NCBI GenBank assembly: GCA_000328365.1
Contig: KB298217.1
Span: 520,527 to 584,526, forward strand
DNA length: 64,000 nucleotides
Direction of reading: 5' to 3'
Source of the DNA: Capitella teleta
Taxonomy: Eukaryota > Annelida > Polychaeta > Capitellidae
In this document: one piece after another, positions 49,966 through 62,907 of the stretch
Position numbering within the stretch: the first letter of the stretch is position 1
Layout of the letters: every line of letters begins with the position of its first letter
Translations under genes and position numbers: made by a program
Notes under the pieces: generated by a model
What the model saw: the letters and a program-made list of their open reading frames with translations, nothing else
Database searches by the model: none
Told to the model about the DNA's origin: nothing

Positions 49966-50217
49966 GCAAGCCACGGCTCCAAGTCGACCACTTCGGCCGG
50001 TACCCTATTATATAGGGAGCCCCCCATGTTTTACTTTATTTAAACAAGAGCCACAAAGTATTTTGACCGTATTTTATTATTGCCAATTTTTCAACCGTGT
50101 GCTAATACACATGACGTGTATGAGGTTTACACAATTGACAAATCAAACAAGGAGAGTAGCTTCAAGGTGTTGTAACACAATTGACATGCAAGCAAGAGAG
50201 TGACTACGCGTATGCAA
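49501..50217. other. convergent intergenic spacer
   Basis: This lies between the 3' ends of the plus-strand and minus-strand receptor genes. It contains a T-rich run at 49928-49965 and no further gene. Confidence 0.5.
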
Positions 50218-50267
50218 NNNNNNNNNNNNNNNNNNNNNNNNNNNNNNNNNNNNNNNNNNNNNNNNNN
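50218..50267. other. assembly gap (50 N)
   Basis: A fixed-size run of N, probably a gap of unknown true length. Confidence 1.
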
Positions 50268-50400
50268 TTTTTCCCCCCCCCCGAAAAAAAAAAACCTTTG
50301 GTATTTGGCCACCCCCCACCCAAAGGCATTGGAAAAAATAACCCGGAAAAAAAGAAAAGCAATTAAAAAAAATTTTTTAAATTTTTTGACCCCCCCCCCC

Positions 50401-50450
<50 letters not shown>

Positions 50451-50461
50451 AACAACAAAAA
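50268..50461. repeat. homopolymer-dominated, probably low-quality sequence
   Basis: Almost every base sits in a run: T5C10, A12, C6, A6, A7, A8T6, T6, C12 and then about 48 A with little interruption. It directly follows the gap. This looks like an error-prone consensus, not like natural coding or regulatory DNA. Confidence 0.75.
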
Positions 50462-50688
50462 AACCTCGGACGGACATACTTTGTATTGTTTTGTCTTTGG
50501 AGAGAAAACCGATGATACATGAAAGATTATATGCTATGATCGGTTCAGGGCAATTAACACGGATAATGTCGATATATCATTCCATGGAATATGGTCCATT
50601 CCGCGCATGAATACGTGCATTACAGGCATACAATTTCTGCGAATACAATTTTTCATCATTAATGATGTATGTCCATTGGGTGTTCATT

Positions 50689-51810
50689 TCAACCCCATGA
50701 AGGAACACTCCCTTCTGACGACTTTGTTAGCCAGAATGTTTCCATTAAACCTTTGCCCTAAAAAAAATATCAATGCATGTATTGAATGGAATTTTTAACC
50801 GTTTGTTAGACATAAACAATTGATTAGTTCATAAATACCTTGATTTGAAGAGTGCCCCGACTTTCAGTTTGAAAATCTGTGAATCTCATCAGTTGTTTTT
50901 GTGCTTCTGAGCTGAGATGAATCTTCATTCCTTCATATAAACCAGTTCATTCACATCGATTCTTCCTTTCAAGATCTCACCCTCTCCTGTTGTTTGCATG
51001 CGAGATGCCACGTTCACTGTGTCGCCAAATAAACAATATTTAGGCATCTTCAGACCCACAATACCTGAATGACATCGATAAACACAGGATTGAAATCCAT
51101 CTGAAGTTGTTCACCTGCAGCACATGGTCCAGCATGGATCCCTATCCGGATCATGAGATCATTGTCCTTGAGAATTCCCCGGTGTTTGTCGCCGACCTGC
51201 ATGAGCAATTGGACGGCCATTTGAGCCACCTTCCGCATGTGATCTGAACCTTTGTTGAAGAGGCCGCCGGCCACGAGGTAGCAGTCACTCACAGTCTCAA
51301 CCTGATACAAGTAAAAAAATATGCAATCCACTTAAAAAATAAACCACAAAACCCAGAAATAAAATTATTTCCTTTCTCCTGACAATGCTGGCACACCCAC
51401 ACAAAGGAACTCGTTTATCTGATACTAACCTTGTAAACATCATGCATGGCAATGATGTTATCGCAAATGGTGTAAATTTCGTTAAGAAGACTGATGACTC
51501 TAATCGGATGACTTCTGGTGCACATCTCAGAGAAACCAACGACGTCAGAGAAGTATATCGTGACATTGTCGAACAGCTCACAAACAACGCTTTCTCCGGA
51601 AACCAGTTTCTCGGCAACGGGTCTGGAATACTAACATACGATACCATCCCACGACAGTAGGATTCCCACCGTGGCAACATGCTGTGCAGAAGTTCCTCCG
51701 TTCTCTTCTTCTCTTCTATCAACCGTAAAGTGTGTTCCTGGACCTGGCACTCCAGTTCTGATGTGTACTTCTCGAGCAGATGAACCATGTCATCCAGGAG
51801 GTTTGTTTTC
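50689..51810 (-). other. cyclase exons 17-22: coiled coil and catalytic domain
   Basis: Exons 51670-51810, 51430-51622, 51115-51301, 50981-51064, 50839-50930, 50689-50757. The linker is [18 protein letters not shown] and [16 protein letters not shown]. The catalytic core is [90 protein letters not shown] and [10 protein letters not shown]. The glycine before the second metal aspartate (normally IGDAY) is serine. The intron before exon 18 is only 47 nt. Confidence 0.9.
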
Positions 51811-54401
51811 CTGCAAAAGGAATAATATATTTTTCAAAAATGAAGAAATGAAAACTCTTACAACAAACCTCCCATTGTTGAGTTTCGCCATAACCTGGGC
51901 AGCGTCGTCAAAGGTTGGTCTTGAGTCGGGATTTTCATGCCATCCGTTGTACATTAGTTCCATCAGGGTCACGTCTACGTTCTGGTTGTTTCCCCCATAC
52001 TCGTCCATCTGAGGTCTGAAAGGTTGAGGCCTTATCTCGCGAACGCGTTCAATGACCTCTGTTCAAAGGCAAAATTAATAAATTTATCACTATATCAGTA
52101 TGCGCTCCTATACCGCCAGCTGTGTAAGGACAAGTTCCGATGAAGTACGCTTCATCTCGGGTGATAATCTCTTGTAGAATGATCGCAAAACTATACACAT
52201 CTGAACTTTTTGTCTTCACGGCCGGGTCACCTGGATTGCGGAGAACTTCTGGAGCATTCCACAAAATAGCCATTCCGAGGTCAGCATAAGAATCACGTCG
52301 AAGACTTGGCAAGATGTCGAGGTCAAAGCCACTGATCTTCAATGTCCATCTCGAGTCAATCATGCAAACCTCACTGGATAAATTTCCATGCTTCATCTGC
52401 GAAGTGTTGTGTAGATATCGCATGCCCTACACAAGTTTGTAAATTAATTGTGTCCACTTCAAAATCTATATGTACTCACAGATACAAGATCAGTGATGAA
52501 CGAGGATTTGAATGACCAATCAAGATTGAGAGAGTCGTTTTGCAAGATATCCTGAGAATTAAATACAATTTTAAAATTGACGCTTTGTCCATCTCGCGAT
52601 TCTCACCATGAGAGATCCTTTTGGGCAATATTCCGAGATACTCATGGCTTCCAGTGGTTCTAAACAAGCCCCAAAGAATTTGACCAGATTTTCATGTGTC
52701 TGCAGTTTCCACTAGAAACGGCTTATTATGTTATACACATTTTCTGAATCCGGGGGGGGGGGGGGGCACCGATTAGATCAGTGCGTTTAACCGGCTGAGT
52801 GCAATCCTATGCCGACCGATTGTGAATTAAAATTGTAATTCGTTATAATAGTAATTCTTCGATGACTATGCAGTGCTGCCCAACTGCGTAACAAGGCCGG
52901 GCGCTGTGTACTACTGTCTATGATGGCATGTAGGATAAAGAACCCTTGGGATTAATCGATAGGAGTAGGGAGAAACCCCGGTCCCGGGCCTTCTATTCTG
53001 GCGCCCGTATCATCCAAATGGTTTGGATGGAGCTGTAAAACCCAATCATGTCATGTTATATGAATGCATTATAATTGACGGATTTTCATACATGAATTGA
53101 ATGACAGCTTTTACGACATCGAATACAAATGGGTATAAGCTATCCCAAATCATGCATGTTGGATAAACTCAACATTTCATCAAAACATGTTCTATGTTCC
53201 CACACCCGGGCTGAGAAGCGGCTACTTAGTATCGCACACAACTCATAATTATCAGCGTCCAGTTAACGTTTCTGGGGTGGCTGAAAGTAACGTCACCTGT
53301 CGTAGCTTAGTCAGCTCCTCAGTTGAAATATGACCACTCTCCCTGTTCACCCGCCGAAAAACAACCGCCGTTCCCTTGTATAGGACGGTGCGGGATAATT
53401 GCTGCTGGCCGGGGAACAACGAATCAACATTGCTGAAGGAACTGTCTGGCGTGTCGTCAGTATGACACTGAAATAGTAAAAGGACGATATAAACAGAAAG
53501 ATAAAAACAAATCTTTATAAAAAAGCTGATTAATTACCGATGACATCGATCTACGGTTGATGGGTACGATATCTCTTTTATCGATTTTCCAGATCATTTC
53601 ATGTAACTCAGCTTCAATCCGCCTTCTCCTGTAAATGAATCAAGTATAAAAGTAGAAACCACAACCAAGTAATGTTACCGGATAACGAAAGCAGCTGTGG
53701 CTGAGGAAATCATGGCTGCCAGGGAAAGAGTTACAGCCACCGGAATGACCCAATCCTCCTCCTCCTCTTCTGTCTCTGCAAATGGAATCCGCAAAATCAA
53801 GTTGCAATACTCCCATTAGGTTGTAATTCATGACACGTTACATTTATAACGTTTCGCAATATGTCGTAAGCATGTACCAGTCAGTTAGTTTGATATTTGT
53901 GAACTCAAATGACAAAATGCTTTGGTCACTAATGGAACATTGCATATTATTTCCAATTTATGCAGATAATATGTGATCAGTCAAAATTTCAACTAAGAAA
54001 GCATTGGGAAGAGTTTTTTAGCAGAAAATCTGATAATAAAATAATTAATGAATCACTGACCAGCATCATTGCAAATATCATTTCCATCGCAGTCGTCCGG
54101 GTCATTTGGTGGCTTGACCACGCCCTCCGCCCAAACAGTTTTTCTGAAGACCAAAAGATGCTGGCGAAGATGTATGGAAATTCGTTGAGCGTTAATTCGT
54201 CTTTATGAGAAATGACTTACGTCATCATGGGCTTGCACTGGTTTTGCTGTGTCGATTTCAATAAACGGCCTCATAAATTCCCAATCGGGTTTAATGTCAT
54301 ACACATTGAACATCGATTTCCTGTCAGCAATGTTATCAAAACTGATATGGGATGAGTAACCTGCAAAATAAAAATTGCAAATCGAGATGAATTAGCGTAA
54401 A

Positions 54402-54461
<60 letters not shown>

Positions 54462-57400
54462 TGTAAATCAAATTAATCCCTATATATCATGTAAATCAAA
54501 TTAATTCCTCGCCTATAATATTCAGCTACACGTCAATAGAGATATAAGAAATATAACATGCCGCGAAGGCAACAGTTGTATATGCACCAATAATAATATT
54601 CTATACTCAACGGACATTGAATACTAATTTGACATATGAATTTTAATGCTTAACCAAGTGCGTGTATTTCGAAAGTTAACCTTGGAATGTTTTGTTCCTG
54701 GCCAACTGCTGAATTAAATGACCATCCGTTGGGTCCAGCCCGCCCTTGAGAGCCTCATGGACCAGCGACAAATAAGAGAAAGTGGCCTCATACATTTGAA
54801 CGCCTTCTGGAGAGCTCTCCTGCCAAGGACAGCAAACCGGTCAGTCAGTCAGGGTAATCGGGTTCTCTAACCTGGTTCGTAAGGTTATATTTATCTTCAA
54901 TGCTTTTCATTCTACTCCGCATATCGTCCATGACGTCACCATACATGCCGCCTCCTGTGACCTGTAAAGATACATCATAAAGGAATTCATTTCTGAAGTA
55001 CATAAGTTAGCAAATGCTGTGACTATCTGCAACAGCCTATTATGGTATATTCCATTTCACTGACAGGAGCCAGATAAATCGGCAAAATATATACATGTAG
55101 CGTTTGCAATGGACTAGCTATATCAGATGGATACATCTTTTAGACACTTGTGGCATTCGGGCATGTGTGTTACAATTCTATGTGATCATTCAAAGCACTC
55201 ACATATACAGCCAATCTTGAGCATAATGAGGGTACTGACCACCTTGCAGCCCATCATGGCTGTTTTCAGTTTTCTGACCATCGTTACGTCTCCCTTTTGC
55301 TGCCATGCATGCCATGGTTCCATGATAGTCTGACTCGGGAAGAACCAGTGGCTGATGTAAGCGTATTGACCATTGGTCATCCCGGCTTCCATCGCTTTCA
55401 AGAAGAACTCGTTCATGTTCTCTGCTCCCCCCATGCAAATCGTCACAACTGCAGATTTAGAGAAAACAATCAAATGCATTGAAATTAATATCCTTTTTAA
55501 CCTTTAGATCGATCCCTTATTCGCTTGAGAATGTTGTCAATGTCAACATTGGGCTCCGTTTGCTGAACATATTCAGCAACACTGATGCCAGCGTCCTCAA
55601 ACGCCGCTTGAATGGCCTCAGCAAAGATCTTGCATGAACTTCCAATTGCCACCATGACAGCCTTTCTCCACTTGTAATACCTGTGGATATTCCCTGATTA
55701 TTAACTATGGGCCAAACAGAAGGACAGGCCGACCTGAATAAATCGACAAAGGCTTCTGCAAGTCGGTGTTGAACAGAGCCGATTCTGACGATTGTCTTGA
55801 ATGACGCTTTATTTGCGATGTACTGACTGGAACAGGACTCAGGGAAGAAGGCGACGTTCCAGTATGCCAGGTACAGACCAGTCTTTTCACAGGCATCTTT
55901 AATTATATTAATTAAATTTATTATTTAATTATTTAACAATATTCAGTTTCAGTATAATTAAAAGGATGTTATTAAAGACATTCAATTTCAATCTAACCTT
56001 TACCTTTAGACACATATGTTTTTATATATTAGATGGGTTTAACGTTATCACAGCAAAAGATAAGTCATAACTGATAGCATTGTCGATTCACATAATACCG
56101 GTGTTGTTTTTGTTGTACTATTTGTTAAGATTACATGGGTGCTTCCAACTACTTTACACGATGTTTCATTATAGCATATGTAATTATGATTATATAAACT
56201 CTAAACTCTGCCTATGTATGTAGACCTTCGGGCAGAGCGTGCACTGGATTGCGTCCATCTCTCAAGAGGCAATCAGCGATACTGAGGGGTCACAAGACCA
56301 AGATGCAATTAGTGAATGGGGTCAGAAGTTCGCCAAGAAGCGAAAAGCGGGAAGCAAGCGCATCCATCACTGCTAGATAGCAAATACTTGGAAGGCACCG
56401 ATTTACTGCATTTTCTATTAGAAACGCAGGCTGCCTTGCATCTGATTCTAGTACACCAGACACGAATAATATTTACCATGGACAACACACTCCACAAACT
56501 CACACTCAACTCTCACTCTCCACACACTCACTCTCTCGGTCACTATTCTCTTATTATTTTGGATATTTTTTTCTGGATATTTGTTGAAGGTAAATTAACG
56601 CCAATATGAAGTGATTGCATGGTTGTGTCTTTGTTATTACGAGCTTGGAGCTTACCACCAAACCCGTGGATAAATGATGTAGAATTGGAGTCAGTCACTA
56701 CGTCAGTATTGCCCCTCATAATTGTGGCTTCAATAGCAATACAATCTTACCGCTACATCGCCCTCCAATGATTGCTGTTATTCCTTTCTTGGTGTACATG
56801 TTGATGACGTTTGGAATAGCTATTTCCTCATCACACCCCATCGATACTCCAGTGTAGGCTCTGAAATAAGAATAGTAGTCATCATTGCTCTGTGGCTTTC
56901 GTGTGGATGTATCATTAAATATACTAGTATACATGCACATTGCTGTGATATACGTTTTAGTTTTACTTGCCAAACACCAGCCTTAATTGGAGATTGATAG
57001 AGTAGCATGCAAGTGCGTGTAATATGTAACCACCAGGAGATTACATAATCTCACAAAGAAAGCAGACAATGAGCCTTAAAATAAACATATGTATCACGCT
57101 CTAGTGCAAGTGAGTTTATCATCAAACCAGTTTGATCGACGATAAACCCGCCGGTATCTGAGCATCAGATGCTTAGATACCGGCGGGTTCTATCACCATG
57201 ACGACCTGTTGAGTGCACACGTCATCCATCAATGCCAAACACGTAGAGAAGAGAAAGAGCTATTATTAAATCCAAACCTTGCGCACTGCATACAAATTCC
57301 CAAGCCCCCGAGCCAACTCCTCGCGACTTTAACCAAGCCTTTGTTATTGTTACCATGAAAAGGCTAATGGCATCCCACCCCAAAATATGCACTCGATAAG

Positions 57401-60400
57401 GAAAAGAAAAAACCACTTTTACAAGGCTGAGTAGGCTTAAGTAATAATAAGCTTAACCCTTACAGAGAAACTAAGGCATTCAAAGCTTGCTACATGTACA
57501 TACATTCACAATGATTCCAATAAAGTAAGATCCACCCCCTCCTTCTCCTCTTGGAATGGTCTTGTGCCGAAGCCTCTGCCGGGACTCACTCAAGTGGGAA
57601 TCATAAAATAGTAAGCTCAGATGTGGATGCTGACTCAATTCGTAGATATTGAGGTTGGCTTTTATACCAGGCTGTACATTATTGTCATCGCTATAATCGT
57701 TTATCGTGTGCGGAGCTGCAGTAGGCCCTTTGCATTCTAAATCAATCATATCTTTGAATGTAGGCTACAACGCAAAGCAACGAGAGTGGGCATAGCATTT
57801 AGGAGAAAAGTTCATTTCCTATTGTACAAACTTTATTCAAGCTGTTTTCTTTATCAGTGAACATCTCTTCCAGGAGTGACATGTCCCTAATTCCGAGGCC
57901 GCAGAGAGGTGTTTTATTATTGGTCGTTTTCGCTACCAGAATGCGCTCCTTGAAAATTTACGGACAGATTAGGTAGGCATACCATGTAATATACCATGCA
58001 ACCATGATGTGACATGGTTTCAAACTGATATCGCTGAGCAATCTACCGCAATATAGATATTGAGTTTTCGGTATGACATAACAAGTTAAACAACCGAGAA
58101 ACAATATTTCGGTCAGTACGGGGAGTAGCCTTGTATGTTTTAGTGGTTAACATAAGTACAACCGAAGTTAACAAACCAATACACAGGGGTCTTGGTAATC
58201 AAACGGCATATTAGTCTGAAGCATTGGAAAAGGTGTCGGACTATAAAATAATATACATTTACACTACGCCTCCACTGGGAAAATGCGTGCTTCAATATGG
58301 TGCAATTCTCCCGATATTCATCATAGATTAGGCATTTATTTTCTGTTTCCATTATGATTTATGTCAGTATACAATTAATCAAAAAGCTAATTAAATCTAA
58401 CCATTGAAGGCGACAAACCCCTGAAGTTACAGTTTGCACAAATCTTTAATTGTGTCGTTTCAATGTTGACCTCGCCCATGTGGTAGAATGCATGCCTTTA
58501 TTAATAAATTATTGATAGATAATTTCGCAATTATTTGCATCTAGTTCAAATTAACAGGGAATCTTACACTCAGCCTGTGAAAATATATATATACAGATCT
58601 AGCTGATGCTAAAGTGAAGACTAATTAGTGAGTCGGATGCTACGACTGAAATCGATGATACCTTCAGGAACACTGCAACAGTGGCATCTAGGGGAACAAT
58701 GAAAGATGAAAGCGATCAAATTAACAAAAAAAAATCAGTTTTTATATTGACGATCGAGCGTCAAAGGTGAGTTCAGGTCAGTAGGCCACAAGGTGAATGC
58801 ACACACACACAAAAAGAAAAAAAAAACATATAAAAAGAAAAGAACGAAAACAAACTGCATTGAATAGTAGTTTTTCGGTTTCGCAAATTTGGTTTTTCTA
58901 TGAGAGACAGCGACGCACTCATTAGTGACCAAGCATACTTTTGCATCAAACAAAAGAACTCTCGATTCCTGATGTAAAAACCGTTCCAACGTGAGAGCAT
59001 TGAATGAGGCCTTTGAATACTTCCCAAAAGATATACTTAATTGATGCAAAAGGAAAAGAAGGGTCACATTTTATGAGGAATGCCTCAATGTGCGAAGGAT
59101 AATGACCTCGAGGAATGGCTATGTTCTAGGTAAGGAAGCATTAATCTGTCTTTTGCAAAAAAGCCGTTTATCATAAAACGAGTGAAATTCACGATGTTGG
59201 TGAGAAATTACTTCTAACCTAATCTGTGGGGCAATATGATTGCCCTTAAATCTGGCCTATATACATGTAGAGTGAGCAAGCCATGATGCTCCATGCCGGA
59301 TCTAATCAACACCAGGTAGGTGTAAATCTCATTATGAACGATTATGTGGCTACCAAGCTGAAGCTGTGGATAATGTACCAGGCAATAGTTCCTGGATATT
59401 TAAAATGTTTGAAATTTCGCTTTATTCCCGCGTTTGATCTCATGTGAGGGGGATGTCATCGATTGTTTACAAAGTGAGCTACGAATGAGAAGCACTTTCA
59501 GTAGCTCTGATTAGAGAAATCATTCAAGAAATCTAATCAGTGTCGAACGAAAGCGGGCATTTTATTTATAATCGTGAATTACATGTATATTTAAAGAGGA
59601 CCTCTGATTGTTTTGAACTTGTAACGGATGAAAGAGGATGCATCCCAAAAGACAAATACGCCTTTTGACTGACAAATATTTAGACAATACGCTTGCTGTG
59701 GGTTAATTCCTATATAAATCGATTTTGAGAGGTTTAAAATCTCGCTTTCTTCTCGCGTTCGATTTCATACCGCCGTGACGGCATAAAAGTAATTCTACTA
59801 TTGTTAACAATGGGAGCCGTCGAGTGAGCAGATCATTCAGCAGTTCTCATAAAAGAGATCTCGCACTCATCTCGTTTCATGCTATTCTGCTTAAGCAAGA
59901 AATTCTTATTTTAATGTTTCTTGAATATCATTCATAGTTGACCAAATACTTCAAAAATTGTCTCTCGTCACTCACAAAAGCCCATAGAATCGATCTAAAA
60001 AGGTTCCCAAATGAACATAGGTCCTCTTTAAGGTCCGCATAAGGTTTTAATTGGTTTCGTTGCATTTATAATAGTCAGGAAGATTGCTATCAAAATATTT
60101 CGAAATGAACAAGGGCACTCCTTAACAGCATGTGCACGATTTATTATAGAAATCGCAGAATGTCTAGGTCAAATGTGAGCATACCCTTAGTTAACAAATA
60201 CTAATCTCGACTATGAAATTACATTTCAATTTCTGGTTACTGTTTGAAATGATACCAAGAGAACAAGTGAGTATAATAATTCAGCTTTCGTGTTTGATAA
60301 GAGACCAAATATACTCACGTCAATCGGATGTCTTCTAGGAGTTTCTCTTCCTTGGCCTTTTCGATGGCCATCAGAGCAGGCCCCAAAGCAAATCCCCTCA

Positions 60401-60506
60401 GGGGCATAATGCCGATGATGATCTCAACTGGAGGCTGAACTTCGCAATGAACTACGGTCAGATGCATGGCTGCCAGCAGCAAACGAACGATGCCGCTCGT
60501 GTCCAT
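50689..60506 (-). CDS. receptor (membrane) guanylate cyclase, 1,039 residues
   Basis: It makes cGMP from GTP at the plasma membrane in response to a ligand bound outside. Twenty-two exons sum to 3,120 nt, exactly 1,040 codons with the stop, and all phases agree. The start ATG (CGCAATGG) opens a signal peptide ([19 protein letters not shown]). Order: ANF-receptor ectodomain (about 25-435), single helix (about 446-468), kinase-homology domain (472-785), dimerisation coiled coil (785-831), cyclase domain (832-1039). Length and order match animal natriuretic-peptide-type and orphan receptor cyclases. Both metal-binding aspartates (FSD, VSD) and the guanine-selecting Glu (KVE) and Cys (KYCLFGD) are present, so it should be active. 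The ligand is unknown. It lies tail to tail with the large receptor. I give no gene symbol because orthology to a named GC cannot be judged here. Confidence 0.95.
51869..53775 (-). other. cyclase exons 10-16: transmembrane helix and pseudokinase domain
   Basis: Exons 53679-53775, 53538-53628, 53297-53467, 52607-52711, 52480-52551, 52114-52426, 51869-52058. The helix is [20 protein letters not shown] after an acidic EEEE stretch. The kinase-homology domain shows [11 protein letters not shown] (the VAIK lysine position is not lysine), [30 protein letters not shown] in place of HRD, KISGFD in place of [11 protein letters not shown] and [14 protein letters not shown]. Loss of the catalytic lysine, HRD and DFG is normal for this family; the domain regulates the cyclase. 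Confidence 0.9.
52818..53049 (+). repeat. interspersed repeat copy inside the cyclase gene
   Basis: It sits in the intron between cyclase exons 12 and 13, opposite to the direction of transcription. It matches the 33.64-33.88 kb copy along its full length with scattered substitutions and one short gap (CTACGTACTG versus CTACTG). No target duplication was recognised. A G14 run and a CA-free spacer precede it at 52750-52766. Confidence 0.8.
54404..54508. repeat. (AT)28 microsatellite followed by a 28-bp tandem duplication
   Basis: Perfect AT dinucleotides run to 54459. TATATATCATGTAAATCAAA... of 28 bp then occurs twice in a row (54453-54480 and 54481-54508) with one mismatch. All of it is within an intron of the cyclase gene. 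Confidence 0.95.
57145..57189. repeat. 45-bp hairpin (22-bp arms, one mismatch)
   Basis: AACCCGCCGGTATCTGAGCA at the left is mirrored by TGCTTAGATACCGGCGGGTT at the right, with almost no loop. It is GC-rich in an AT-rich intron (intron 1 of the cyclase gene). Confidence 0.9.
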
Positions 60507-62721
60507 TGCGGCAGTGATTGCTGGGCCCTCTGCAGGGATCGTTTTATCGAACAATCCACAAAAGGCGTGGCCACCGATGCCCCTCATTATCATCTCTTGC
60601 CCTTATGCTTAACCCCCTGACCCCTTCCCCTATTGATTCTAGAAATGCATGTCGCTCACTTTATTCAAGTTACGGGTGCATTTGTTTGGAGAATAACGTA
60701 TGCAAAAAGGCAGTAACATATATAGCTATCAGTATAGTCATACTTCGCGCATGCCTTTACCTGTACCCTCACACTCCCTCTGCCATGCTGCAATGACTGT
60801 GATGTAAAGGCCCGACTCCTGTTTCGACCCGTTGAATTTCTTCGATCTCTCTCTCTCAAACATGCGTAAAAGTGACTACTTATAAATGTGTATGTTGAAG
60901 TTCACACCCGAGTTTTCAAGTTCATAACGGGGTCCCAAAACCGGAATTTAGCGAAAAATAAATCCGATAACGGCGCAGACATCGCCCAAATATTGGAGAA
61001 ATCCTAGTCGTATTGAGGAGCGGGGGTTTACCTAATCGTGCATATTATAGGGCATGCATAAACTAACAATATACAATTATACATACAATGCAATCTCACA
61101 GACACACCTTAAACCATCGAAGATCATTTCCACGCACCCATATACATGGAGCTGAAACGTTTTCGGTATCAAATATCGCAGTCACAGCATTCACTAATTG
61201 CTCTTTTTTAAATATATTTTGTAACGATCATTTCATGGATACAATGTGCTCAATGCGTGATATGCATGGCTAATGGTGGGGATTTATGAAAGTGATAATA
61301 TTATTATATGATACAGAACTCGACAGTAATTGGTTTCATGTTCAGGGCCTAGTTCACATTTCTCTTCAAAGCTTTGTGCTGTGCATCACCAATATACCGC
61401 GATACAAGTGGCACAAACATAGACAGGCTCAGACAAATACCGTTAATATTATTTTATCATTCAATTGCCGTCACTGATAGTGGTAATGGCTACTGACAGC
61501 ACGTGTATTTTATTGCTTGGATGTTCATTCAGAAATAATTAATTGATTATGCTGACATACAAATATACAGCAATTCATTTGTTATTAATATTTAGTGTCA
61601 GTTTTTCCATCCCAAAATCGACAATAAAAATGTCTTCTCTTTATATCCAGACGACGAAAGTGCCCAAGATTATTTGATGCAAATGTTGTATATGTATGTA
61701 TTATATAACATAATATTATGGAGTACTATATATTATTTGATTATCTCTGAATCTGGTTCATTTTCATAGTTTGGTCTTTTCTGAGATTTATCTCCCTTTT
61801 TTAATTCGCTGTGCCTTTGCATAATGGCAGCACAAATGAGAGATGGGCATATACAGGGTGTTTCAAAGTTATGCTACCTGTAAATGGGGAATCTTATAAA
61901 GTGCAATACTGTCACTTTGTCCATTGTATAATTAAGTATAATTAAGTATAATTAGTATAATTTAGAACCCCATAACCGAATTTCTTGTTTGTAAATAGCT
62001 TCCATGCATAATGTGTAACCTCAACCAAATTCTTTTCACGTGTAATTATGTTAATAGCTTTCATAAATAATTGATCCATGGTGTTTCAAAAATGTTCTTT
62101 GCTCTTAAGCTGCCCAATTCATCTCAAATTAATTGCCATTTGTATTTACAGTAGCCTCTTATCTTCACACACAAAAGTATTTTATGTTAAATTTCTTCTC
62201 CAAATAATCTTATGAGTACGAAGAAACGACGCTGCGACAGCCTTATAACGCGATGTATTTTCCATCAAAATCATCGGAACCACTCGCCTTCAACTCATTC
62301 TTAGAGTCGTATTTATAATACTAGCTTAATGTGAATATAATTTCGCTTGGATAAACAATTATTAAAAATCAATGTTGTGTCCATTTCAACGAAATTATAT
62401 TGTGCTTCCAGGTGAGTACATTGAATAACTGAATTACATATTCCAAAATTGCGGATTGCTTTCACAACGGAGCACTATTTATTAAACAAAAAATCTATAG
62501 AAATTGTCCGGTACGTCAAACTGGCCATAAAATGACAACAGGTCGACGTCACAATAGTGACGTTTAGTCGACATAAAAGAAAGTGCTTCACTTCGGCCCT
62601 AACATTTCGCTAGTCTGTGATCATGACCTAGAAATGACGTCGAGGCGGCGTGACTGTATAGCCACGGGTATTGCCACGAGGCGCTAAAAATTCGTGTGGC
62701 GGATTCAAACCGTTTTTTGCT

Positions 62722-62754
<33 letters not shown>

Positions 62755-62757
62755 CAG
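60507..62757. other. upstream region of the cyclase gene and intergenic DNA
   Basis: Promoter sequence is expected just above 60506, but no TATA box or other site can be named. A repeat end (TATACAGGGTGTTTCA, 61850-61865) resembles the tip of the 77-bp element at 3450. TATAATTAAG units repeat at about 61925-61960. A T30 run lies at 62725-62754. No gene recognised. Confidence 0.4.
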
Positions 62758-62907
62758 AATGGATTTGGCCTCATTATTATGGAAAGCCTGCAGGGAAATG
62801 GGGCATCATCGAAGGTCGAGCTGACAACTGAACAGGGAATATCTCACGTTCAACACCCCAAGACATATCTAAACGCAAACAAAAATAATAACATAAAAAT
62901 GTCATAA
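62758..62907 (+). CDS. candidate exon after a long T tract
   Basis: Thirty T and CAG make a perfect-looking acceptor, followed by 49 open codons (NGFGLIIMESLQGNGASSKV ... KNNNIKMS) and a stop. The T run may be just a homopolymer, and no other exon was found, so this is weak. Confidence 0.15.
   Translation, partial: NGFGLIIMESLQGNGASSKVELTTEQGISHVQHPKTYLNANKNNNIKMS

Larger units (their letters stand above)
53777..60506 (-). other. cyclase exons 1-9: signal peptide and ANF-receptor ligand-binding domain
   Basis: Exons 60319-60506, 56751-56860, 55734-55896, 55502-55680, 55243-55448, 54872-54961, 54681-54819, 54221-54360, 54061-54160. Signature pieces: [127 protein letters not shown]. Intron 1 is 3.46 kb; other introns in this block are 53-854 nt. 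Exon 9 starts at GCCAG|CATC; the nearer TTCAG would break the frame. Confidence 0.9.

Noticed and set aside
54403-54460. AT array as a possible regulatory element
   Set aside because: A plain dinucleotide microsatellite in an intron explains it.
57480-57749. Possible extra ectodomain exon of the cyclase ([13 protein letters not shown] region)
   Set aside because: It would enter in phase 0, while the flanking exons join directly in phase 2 and give a standard ANF-receptor sequence without it.
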